A stretch of DNA of 64,000 nt from Yponomeuta sedellus (lineage: Eukaryota; Arthropoda; Insecta; Lepidoptera; Yponomeutidae). Made by a program: the position numbers and the translations under genes. Below, piece after piece: positions 29,101-41,100 of this stretch (its first letter is position 1; every line of letters begins with the position of its first letter). Location of the stretch: positions 5,918,804-5,982,803 of the forward strand of contig OW203749.1 of the NCBI GenBank assembly GCA_934045075.1, in the 5' to 3' direction. The notes under the pieces were generated by a model, which was not told where the DNA came from, searched no databases, and saw nothing but the letters and a program-made list of their open reading frames with translations.

Positions 29101-32100
29101 AAACCGCTTTACATCATTCTTTATTATTTTTATTATTTATTAGCTACTCCAACAGTATATTTATATTTCATTTTCTATCTATCATTTTCAAATATTTAAA
29201 TTTTGTCACACATTTCGATATTTTCCTCATTTTTCATCATTACAACTTTACCCATCGACCAGATCTGTCTATTTTACCTTCTTATCCGTTTTTATCCAGT
29301 TTTTCTGTTTTAATATAAAATAATTCTACCTATCTACAAATAAAGCAACAATTGAAGTCGTTCCAGTTTTTATTATTTATAAAAGTTATGCCACATCACA
29401 CATCTAGGTATTGTAGAAGTATACCTTGGAGTCGGGGCCAAGTTCTAGACTAGCACATACATTTTGGACACCGACGCCAAGATAGATATTTTATACTCGG
29501 CTGTAGAAAGTGACAGTGAAATTAAGTACTCATGTGAAAACGACATATTTCTATCTAGAATAGAAGCTTAGAGCCTTTTAAGAACAACCCTTGAGCAGAT
29601 GATCTTGGGCATCTGACTCTTAATATTCTTGGAGTTGCAAGTGATAATGAAACAATACTTTTCAACTTCAATTCCGGGTTTCTAGGTGCAATGGTGCCCT
29701 AGATCTGGGTCTTTTTGAGCTGATAATCATCAGACTTACAAATCTGCGACTGTAGAAAGTTACCGTGAAATTAATGAGGGCTTTTCAGCTCGGCGTTTTT
29801 GACAGCTGTCAGTTGGGTTCCTCAAAAGCTACTAGATGGCGCCGTGCCTAACTCTGTCTGAGAACAGAGGTTATTGACACAGAGTACATAGGAGTGACAG
29901 AATCATAGAGTAGAAAGAAGACCAGTAACCAATGATGCCTTGCTGCATACTATCAGCTATGCAGAAACGTTTTTTCACTTTCTGGTCAGTTAGCCTCCTT
30001 CATTCAGATAGGGCAACCGCTAGCGCCATCTATTGATTAAAAGTGGTACAAGTTTATTTTTTTAAGTCCCTCTAAAAAGCACTCATTACTTAAGTCAAAA
30101 CGGGATATTTCTATCTAGATTAGAAGCTTAGAACCTCTCAAGAACGACATTTTACCTGATGATCTTCGAATTAATAATGTCCAGACACCAGAGAATGAGT
30201 TACTGAATAAAAGTATTAGATTAACAAAGTGTTTGTAACATCAAAACTCGATAAATATGCATTATTATTACTAATGGATGGACCTCATTAGGTCTTCTTT
30301 GCTGATGTCCATTGAAGAGTTCTATTCTACATCTCTGAAAGTGTTAATCAGATCTTCATCAAATTAAAATGGGACGGTATGTATACCTTTGAAAAAGTAT
30401 ATACACGTTGAATTGATAACCTCCTCCTGTTTTGAAGTCGGTTAAAAATATGACATAGTGCAAAAAATAGTATGCAATGTACTCCAAATACTTTAAAAGT
30501 ATTTCCTGTTTCAAAAAGATTAACTATTTCCGAGTGTCCTATAAGCTGGAAGGAAACTTTTTAAACGCACTGCGCAAGTCTCCGTTTATTGATTTTTCAC
30601 GCTTAGCTTACGTTTCTATTAGGGTCGCTGAGATATTGCTTATATTACGTTGAATGTTTTACTAAAACGTGGAAATTAAATAAATCGAATAATTTATCGA
30701 TATTGGGTTTTCTTGAGCTTCACTACAGAAATTAAAAAGTCTAACCATAGACAACATAAATCAAGTAGTTGTCAACCAAACTAACTTTTGTTTACCGGCA
30801 ATTTTGTCTGTTTACGGCCGAATTTCTGTGATTTATCTAACAAGATGAAGGAAAATGGTGGAGATATTGACGCCAGAAATGTTGTCAAGAATAGGGAGCT
30901 TCTATATCGTATGATTATAAGGTAATTATGCTGTTTCTCCATGTACCATTACTTACATTTCAAAATGAATGTTTCTCACATGCAACGGCCACATATTCAG
31001 TGAAACAATTTTAAATCATAATTTCCACAGCACAGCTATACTTTTTGTGTGGTTTGAATGTGTTGTTTGAACTGATAATGTCTTTTACGGTCGAAAAATT
31101 GCATTCTATTTTTTTGAGGTTATATTAGTTCAACTCAATGTTTATGTTTTTAGTCAACTCTTCTACGATGGATTTCAACCCATTGCCGCGACATTGGCAG
31201 CTGCTGTCCACGCTGACCCGCCATGCCCACCGAGTGACAGGTAATTACAGCGAAATAATACTTTGGCTTAGTGATATGATACTTGTAGTGCTACGTACAA
31301 TGGCCCAACTATGAGGCTAAGTGCGGAAATCTCAGGTGTAACTAACTATGGTCCTTGTAGTTGTAATACTACTCAATAAACCTTTGAAATGGTCCAACTG
31401 CAGGAACTTTTTTTTGTATACGGTAGTGTACTATGGCGCAGCGGCAGCGCGTCTGTCTACCATGCGAGAGGTCCCGGGTTGACCACACAAAGAACGAACG
31501 AATGAACCACAAAGAAAAACCCTGGGGTTTGAAGACCTGGGTCTTGGATGTTTATATGTTTGTGATGTCACTGTTTATAGTACCCACAACACAGAGTATC
31601 TTAGTGTTTATAGGGAAGAACGGGTGATCATGTTCTTCCACTATTAAGGGAAATTTCCCGTGAGGCAGATGTTATGTGTGGAGACGATCGGTCCAACTGT
31701 TATTAGTCGGACGTAATATTTATGGTATGTCATTGAAACACTTTGTGCGATGCAGGAATGTTGAAGTTTGTAGTGCGCGTGCAGAGTTGACATGTGCTCG
31801 CTACATGTTATGTTATGTACTAGATTTCCATACAAAGCAATTCTTTTTATGCAATCAGTCCTATGACTATGAGCTGTCACCTCTCAAATTTCCTCCTTTT
31901 CTGTATTTTCAGTGTCTGGCGTATTTCACGGTTATTTCATGGCACATTAGCAGTGCTTTGCAAAATCTTGATTTTGCTGTCTTAACAATGTTTGTGTTTG
32001 AGTCGCATGCACTGCCCTGTAGCTGTATCAGCTTTATTATTTACTATCATTATTAAGGCGAATGTGCTCGAGCGATTTTAATAAAATTTGGCATGGAGTT

Positions 32101-35100
32101 AGCTGACACCCTGGTTTAACACATAGGCTACGTTTTGCTGCGGAAAAATGTTTTATACCCGTGGGAAAATCGATAAACTGCCGGTAACACAGTGGGGTAT
32201 GGCTAGTCCAAAATAACCACCAAAAAGTGATCCTTGCAGTCTTGAATGAAACAGCCCGCATTTGTCAATTAGTTTCTCGTCTATTCTTATCCAGCCGCTG
32301 GCAGCAGTGTGCCTCAGATCCTCAGTTTAGCATGTTGGTGGGGCCTATGCTGCATAAATAAAACAAAAAAAATTTTTTCAAGCCGCAGCCAATAGTATAA
32401 TTTTTTTTTGTCTTATTGCATCTACTATCAGTAGCCAGACTTAAATCAGATTGTTTTAAAGATTGAATACCGTTTGGGAGGTCAGAACACTGTATAAAAC
32501 TCCCTCATGAGTCAAGCTGGTAGTATTATAAAGAAGGAGCTTGCAGTTTTCAGTTCAGTGTCGTGATAGTGGAGTGATTCCCAAATTTGCGCTCTTAAGA
32601 AGAAGATTGTTTGTGACAAACAAGTTTTTTTTGTATAATTTCATGTGAACTTTGTTAACAATTATTTTTTTACAGGTTGCTGAACCTGATGATGGTAGGT
32701 CTCCAGCATGAGCCTGACCGCAAGGATCGCCTCGCAGCGTCCAGTGCGACTGAGCATCTTCTGGGAACCACCGGCTTTGGTAAGATTTACTTGCAAACCA
32801 TTATGTTCTGAGGCCTTATGAGTGGCTTGAAAACTTCTGACAGCAAGGCCCGCCACTGTCTTACAATCCTCCACTCACCGGGTCTTGGCCGCCGTGGTGG
32901 AGTATGTCCTAACCTTACATCTCACTCCACAGACCTCGAATACGAGATGGACGCGTCCTCCATAGCCCCCGAGCCGGCCACTTACGAAACCGCCTATGTG
33001 ACTTCACACAAGATGGCGTGTCGGTCCGGCGCATTCAGCGCCTGCGGGCAGCTAGTGGCCACCGGCTCTGTTGATGCCAGTATCAAGGTGGGACACTCAC
33101 TTTACGCATTAATAGCGTGCGGCGCTCTACTTTCTCTCTCTCTCTCTCTGAGAGAAGGCCTGTACCGTGCAGTGCCGAGTCTTCTTCGGTTCTTTAATCT
33201 GTAAAGGAGCATAGGGCCTCAAGCACAGATTTCCACTTCTGACGGTGGTTCGTGGCAGCTTCCAGTGCGTCGATTGGCATGGCCTCAGCGTATAAACTAA
33301 TGGTGTAATGGAATTCCTTCTGTCTAATTGAGTAATTTTGCTATAAGTAGTCATTCGCTTCTCTTTACATATATATGTAGGTATATAACCTTTTTCTTGT
33401 TCATATAACACACATGTTATTTAATAAGACACTATTTATGTAAGTACATATAATATATGTAGATATTTATTTATAGTATTCAAGTATGATTTATGTAAGT
33501 TTATTATTAGGTACGTATACATACTTTTGTCTATTAATATTCGTATTTGCACCGGCTACCCGTATCAATTTCTCCTCGGCAAATTCTCCAATTCGAGGTT
33601 GCCTGAAAGAAATTGCTATTGGCAATAAGGCCTTTTGTGTCTGCCGTTTCTGTAACCATTTTTCCGGTTACAATAAAGAATATTCTTATCTTATAAACTG
33701 TAAGTGCGACTAAGGCCGATTATTTATGTATGCTTTATCGACAGATCTTGGACGTGGAGCGGATGCTGGCCAAGTCTGCACCGGAGGAGGTGGATCCGGG
33801 CCGGGAGCAGCAGGGTCATCCCGTCATCAGGACCCTGTGAGTTGATTCTATTATTTTCATACAACTACATAGAAACAGCAAACGTTGAAATAGTATCATT
33901 GTCACAAGAACACTTAGACATTTTTTCAGATTCACTGAGCACATGTAGGTGTAAAATCAATAAAATCAGTAAATATTGTTTGGTTTCATTAAAAAATGTT
34001 TTTAAGAAACAAGTTAGATATTTTTTCAGATTCACTCAGCACAATTATGTGTAAAATCAATAAAATCAGTAAATGTTGTTAGGTTTCATAAAAACAAATG
34101 TATTTAAAAACAAGTTAAAAGGTTAAAAAATTGTCTTAATATATTTGTCTTGCATGTATCTAGTTTTTAAGTGGTTGTTCCTAGTTTATGCGAAGGCTGT
34201 GTACATTTATACGTCATAACTTTCCGTGTTGTGCCATACCTAGTTGTAATGTATAATGTATATTTTGCTAATATACCAAATACCTAAGTATATAAATAAA
34301 TAAATACTTTATTTTATAATTCTTGTTATGTGAGCATATTTGTGTGTGGCAAAATAAATCTTTCAATTATTCAGTCATTCATTCATTCAATCATTCATTA
34401 TGCAAGTCAGCAAAGCAAGGCATTAAAGCCCTTTGCTTTAGCTGGTGTGTAATGTTGGACCGTTGGACCGAATCTTATTATGGGTTGTAATATTTTCACT
34501 TGTCACAGTTCTTACTGCAACGGCCTTAAAGACTAATTTCGTAATAATAGATCAACTAATACTCGAAGGCCGGGGCCGCGTCGAACTTATTTGAGTATCG
34601 AACCTATTTTGAAAATCGAACTATTTCTAAAGTAAGCTGGCCACGGCAAGCCGAATGGAACGCATTTGAAATGAAACAAAAGCCGCGAGTATTGTAAGAA
34701 GCTTCAATAATATACGTCATACGTGCAAATATTTTATAAAAATATATCATCATAATAGAAGAAAAGTTCTGTTACTATAATAACGTGATGTTTATAGTAG
34801 CCTTGCTTTTTTATTGTCTCGCAAAGGGTGAGAAAAGTAGAGTACGCTCCTCGGATAGAAAGTTTTTTTTGTCTTGGACGCGCTTGAATCCCTCACTGCG
34901 CTCAGGACTCGTGTTAATTCCCAAGCTTCGCTCGGGATCAATTTATTTCAACGTAAGGAATTTAGATTCTATTTGCTGAATGTCACATGAATGTGAAAGC
35001 CGCTGCCTTCCGGCCGTAGTGCAGCGGAGAAAAATTTAGCGGGAAAAAAAAAACTCCACAATATAGTAATAATAATAATAATAATGGTTGTCTGGAAATT

Positions 35101-38100
35101 AATTTTATTAATAAGGCCGCCACTTGTCCTGCACTGTTATTTTTTAAGTCTTATATGTAATTCCTGGTCTACATGCAATAAGGAATGTTCTATCTATCTA
35201 TCTTTCCCTTTGCTAATACGTCCCCTATTTAGTCGATGTATTTCCGCCTGGGACGTCCCTTACCAGCCCGGAACCGGGGTGCGTGCATGCAACGACTTAT
35301 GAACGTTGATGACGCGAAGGTGATCTGTCAGGATCGTGGCAAGTGGCAGTCCCTGGTCTCTGCATACCCCTCTGGGATACAGGCGTGTGGTTATGTATGT
35401 ATGTATGTATGTATGTATGTATGTATGTATGTATGTATGTATGTATGTATGTATGTATGTATGTATGTATGTATGTATGTATGTATGTATGTATGTATGT
35501 ATGTATGTATGTATGTATGTATGTATGTATGTATGTATGTATGTATGTATGTATGTATGTATGTATGTATGTATGTATGTATGTATGTATGTATGTACGT
35601 ACGTACGTACGTATGTATGTATGTATCTTTATATCTAATAATAACATGTTTTCCAGCTACGACCATACTGACGAGATCACGGCCCTGGACTTCCACCCGC
35701 GCGAGCAGATCCTTGTGTCCGCCTCAAGGGACTGCAGCATCAAGCTTTTTGACATCACCAAGGCGTCGGCCAAGAAGGCATTCAAGAGTATCACTGTGAG
35801 TAGACGAGTGGCTGAGGTGTTTGATCAGATAAAAAGAACAAAAATAACATGTGCAGTCTGTTAGCTTTTAGAAACCTCGGCTACTATCGGATTGACATAA
35901 CTTTACATAATAGTAAAGTAGTTTTACACTCGTATGCTTTCGGCGAAAACAGAAGCCTATTCTAGAGGCCGAGGTATTTTCTAAAAGCTAACAGACTGTT
36001 TGATTAGAAATTTGTAAGAAGTGTATGAATTACAGCCATCGTATAAATCCGATTTTTCGATTTTGATTTTCGTCTACAATAGAGTCCATTATCGTGTCGT
36101 TTTTTAGGGTTCCGTACCTCAAAAGGAAAAAACGGAACCCTTATAGGATCACTTTGTTGTCCGTCTGTCCGTCCGTCCGTCTGTCAAGACCCTTTTTCTC
36201 AGGAACGCGTGGAGGTATGAAGCTGAAATTTATATCAATTACTCAGGTCTACTGTCCCTTGAAGCTGTGAAAAAATCAAACTTCTAAGCCAACGCAATCA
36301 AAAGATACAGCCGTTTATGCCGCAAATTTTCGACACTTGCAAGGGAATCAAAACCTACAGGGTGCTTCCCGTGAACTCAGAATCTTGAAATTTGGTACGA
36401 AGCAACGTGTTATAGCATAGATAAAGGAAAAATTACGAAAACCATAAATTTTTAGCTACATCACATAATATATATTTTTTTAATAATTTTAAACTTACTA
36501 CCCATTTCCTCATAAACGCGTAGAGGTATTAAATTGAAATTCATACCAAATACTCAGGTCTATAATACAGGTTTGTACGGAACCCTCGGTGCGCGAGTCT
36601 GACTCGCACTTGGCCGGTTTTTTTTTAATTAACGACCCATTTGGCTCGCGTAAGTGGACACGGTGAACCCCGACGCGGCAAACCCGAAAGCGGAGCTCCG
36701 TCCAGGCCGAGGCCGAACGCCGAGACCATACATTTATGTTCCCACGCATAAGTCCTAATCAAAAGTGTGCGCCGTTGACAGTGAAGCTCGGAGCGAAGGG
36801 TTTAATATTTATATAGAATTAATTTTAATGTATAAAGAAACGAAACCTATTACAAAATGACCTTAGTGATAGTGCCAAAAACAAGCAGCCCTCTCTTAAA
36901 TTGTGTGCATTAATACAAGGTCTGTTCGAACTAAAGTTCACATACATCAGTGCTTGAATTCACTAATCCGCGGTGGGCACGCTTGTTGATTATGCCCAAG
37001 CCCTTTATGTGAGAAAAGTTTTGTGCCTTACAGTGAGACGTATAGGAATAGGAATTGCGGACAATTTACCTAGTAAAGATTATCACTGAAAATACAAAAA
37101 AATATATACAGACAAATTGAGCATATTCTCCTCGTTGGAGTCAGTTAAAAACTGGACAATCTGTGCATTTAGAATAATAGCAAGAATTAACTTTACTTGA
37201 TAACACAAAACACATTATAGAAAATAAGCACCTGAAGTTAGAGACTCAACGTTGTCTTAAATGGGCTAGTCTCAGCATGAGCATTTGAGCTCAAACACGA
37301 CGCTATATGCTGAGTGGATGCAGACCAAAAAAAACTGGCTATCAAAGACGAAAAGTAACTCTAATATTCTATCTATCTTCTCTACAGGACGCGGAACAGG
37401 TCCTGTGCGTTGCCTTCCATCCCCTTGGCGACCACATCATAGCGTCGACCACGCACCCCGTCATCAGACTTTACGACGTGACGACCAGCCAGTGCTTCGT
37501 CTGCCCCATACCCTCGCACCACCACAAGCGCGGCGTCAACACGATCAAGTAAGTCTGAGTCTAGACTTAAGTCTCGTTTACCCATTCAGTCAACCCAATT
37601 TACGACGTGACGACCAGCCAGTGCTTCATCTGCCCCATACCCTCGCACTAACACAAGCGCAGCGTCAACACGATCAAGTGAGTCTCAGTCTAGACTCGAG
37701 TGACAATCAGTGAGCCTAGACCTAAGTCTCGATCACCCCTGTCGTCAACCGACTATACGACGTGACGACCAGCCAGTGCTTCGTCTGCCCCATACCCTCG
37801 CACCACCACAAGTGCGGTGTCAACACGATCATATGAGTCTAAGTCTAGACTTGAGTATCTTCTACCTTTAGACTCTACGATGTTCGTCTGTCGCATATCT
37901 TCACATAACTACAGCAGAGATGTCGACAAGATCAAGTGAGTCGGAGTCTAGACTTAAGTCTCGTTCACCCATCTTGTCAACCAACTTTACGACGTGACGA
38001 CCAGCCAGTGCTTTGTCTGCTCCAGACTCTCGCTCTGAGTTTAGACTTAAGTCTCGAAAAAAAACATTTGACAGCTGTTAGATTGACAGATTGTTAGTGT

Positions 38101-41100
38101 ACAAGAAACTGGAGGTTAGTCTAGACTTTTGAGTCTACTGTAATCTTCTCCGAGCCTTCGTCTGTTCCATATAACTGCGAGCGCAGCGTCAACCAACACC
38201 ATGCTAGAATAGAATTTATTTTTGTAATTGTGCACATACATTACTCACTAGCCGAGTTGTCTATGGATCACGTACTGCCATTGCGATGACGTACTTCCGG
38301 TTTCGATTTGCCCAGTTTTTTTTTCTCTTGAAAAATTAATGCAAGCACCCCAAATCAAAATAATTCGACCCGGGCTCTCAAAAAACACCTACTTTATTGA
38401 AACAAATTACAACTTTTTTGTAAGGCAATTTCAAATCTTGCAGGTTTTCACCAAACGGCAAGTATTTTGCGAGCGGCAGCGAGGATGGCACGGTCAAACT
38501 CTGGGATACAGTCTCCAACCGTTGCTTCAACACTTTGGTCAACGCGCATGACGGAGCAGAGGTCTGCAGTGTGGCGTTCACTGGGAACAGCAAAGTAAGT
38601 TTCTTTCCAGATGCTTTTCTTTGACAAAATCATTTATCTTCACACTCCAGCTAAAGTTCGTCCACAGATCAATATAGGCCTCCCAAGAGCACAACAAAGT
38701 TGTTCTAGGAATGGTAGGTTTTTTGCGTTGACGACGATGTGGTGGCCATGGGGGTTTCCCTGTAATCATCGTGTCGACGAAGATGTGGTGGCCTTGGGGA
38801 TTTCCTTGTAATCATCATGTTGACAAAGATATGGAATTAAAGATCTGTTTGCCCGCAGTACCTACTCACGTCGGGACTGGACTCCTCGATTAAGCTTTGG
38901 GAGATCGCCAGTAGCCGCTGCCTTATTCAATACACCGGTGCTGGAACCACAGGTTTAGTAGTAATCTTTTTACAATTTTTAGATCGATGAAAGTTAAATC
39001 ACCACAGAAAAAGTGTGATATTCAACAACACTAGTTAATATTTCATGTTCCCGGGCGATGCCCTGACTTCTCTGTGCAGAAAAGTCTGAATAAGCGAATA
39101 AAGACAATAGCCAACTTAACATAACCTAAACTAGTCCTCAGAAAATACCGCAGGCAACCGTGCCAAGTACGCCAGATTATATACATTAACATAGACTGTT
39201 GGCCCACAGGTCAGCATAGGAGAACATAGCCCAGGCGTTGTTCAAATGTATTTTACTCGTTGGGTACATGGCAGGAACTTCCCGAATAAGGCCAGGACTA
39301 TTCTGTGTACTTACAACGCTCGAATGTAGACGTTAACCTAGAAAGTCTCCACAGATCAACCGGAAAACATAGCCCAGGCGGTATTCAACCACACTGAAGA
39401 CTATGTGATGTTTCCGGATGAGGCCACAACATCTCTGTGTACTTACAACGCCCGATATAGACGATAACCTACTCTACGTCCCCACAGGTCAACAGGAGAA
39501 CATTGCCCAGGCGGTATTCAACCAACCTAATGACTGTTCATGTACCCAGATATGGGCACGACCTCTCTGTGCACTCACAACGCACGATAGACGTTAAACT
39601 AGTCAAGGTCTCCGCGGGTCAACAGGAGAACATTGCCCAGGCGGTGTTCAACCACACTGATGACCATGTCATGTTTCCAGATGAGGCCACAACATCTCTT
39701 TGTACTTATAGCGCCCTGTTATAGTCGTTAACCTGCTCAACGTTCCCACAGGTCAACAGGAGAACATAGCCCAGGCGGTCTTCAACCACACTGAAGACTA
39801 CGTGATGTTTCCGGATGAGGCTACCACATCTCTGTGTACTTGGAACGCCCGCAACGCCTCACGCTGTCAGCTCATGTCCCTGGGACATAATGGCGCTGTC
39901 AGGTAAGCTTTTAGCGGCTTTAGGTCCCAATGAAGTTGCTTCCAAACTGACCATGTAAGGAATCACAAGGTCGCAAAAGACCTTGCTGTAGAAGCCACAG
40001 TCTGTCTCAACTAGGTAAACACAAGTTCAGTGGTGCAAACAGGACGATCAATGAATGAATGATTTAATGAACGAACGAATGAATGAATGATATATTAATG
40101 GATGGATGAATTCATGAATGAATGAATATATAAATGACTGATAAATGCATTTACATTCGAAGAAATTGCAATCTAGCGAAAAATTAAGTTTTATTATATT
40201 ACAATGTTAATAATGGTGCTAAGGACAATTTAAAAAAAACTACTTAGAAGCTAAAAATTCCACCCATACTTGCAAGTTCCACCATAGGCTGCAAGTGATG
40301 CAAATTACTTCAGCCAGATGTTACTGCCTGTACATAATACAGAGAGTATTGTAAAGAGGTTCGAAATTTCACTGATGCCGGTAAGTCGCCCATTGGCTCA
40401 GTTGGGCGAGCGCTGGCACGGTTAGCCAGAGGTCTCGGGTTCGAGTCCCGGCATGGGTGGAATTTTTAGCCTCTAAATAGGTTTTTAAAACTTATGTATG
40501 ACCTATACCGTTATAAACCCTTGTATGTCCCCACTGCTGGGGCACGGGTCTCTTCCTGCATCGCAGGAAGGTTAGGCCATACTCCACCACGGGGGCCAAG
40601 ACCTATACCAACACCTCGTAAACTTACGGTTTGCAATAAATGATGATAGATCCAAGATTTCCGCGCTTAGCCTATAGTTGGGCCATTGCACGTAAAATAA
40701 ATGATGACTATGATGAGGACATTGTTAACGGAAACCTATTGTTACATTTTCAGGCACATCGTTCATTCGAGCACGGCTCCCGCGTTCCTCACTTGCAGCG
40801 ATGATTATCGGGCGCGTTTCTGGTACAGACGGAACACTCACTAGCCTAGAGTAATAAAAAGTAGTCTCTTTTTTTTGGTTCACAAAACTGAGCGTTACAC
40901 CGGCAAAACACATGAAATATACATATCTAGGTACAATGTACAAAAAAGTGTTCTCTATTTATCTATCAGAGTGGAGTTTTTTATCTATCTGTCAGAGTGG
41001 AGTTTTTTTTCCCGCTGCCTTTTTCTCCACTACAATTCAATTCAATTCTTGTTTATGGCACCCTCTAGGATTCTGCCAATGTCAGGTTTGTGGAGATGGC

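Noticed and set aside
29097..29318. 73-residue Phe/Ile-rich open frame
   Set aside because: Arises from a T-rich stretch; no start context or family signal.
35236..35864. Long open frames encoding MYVC or HTYI repeats
   Set aside because: They are translations of the TATG microsatellite; only the CSTF1 exon at 35657-35795 inside them is real.
38218..38340. Additional CSTF1 exon between exons 7 and 8
   Set aside because: The exon 7 and 8 phases join directly and the WD frame is continuous; sequence here has no matching splice pair.
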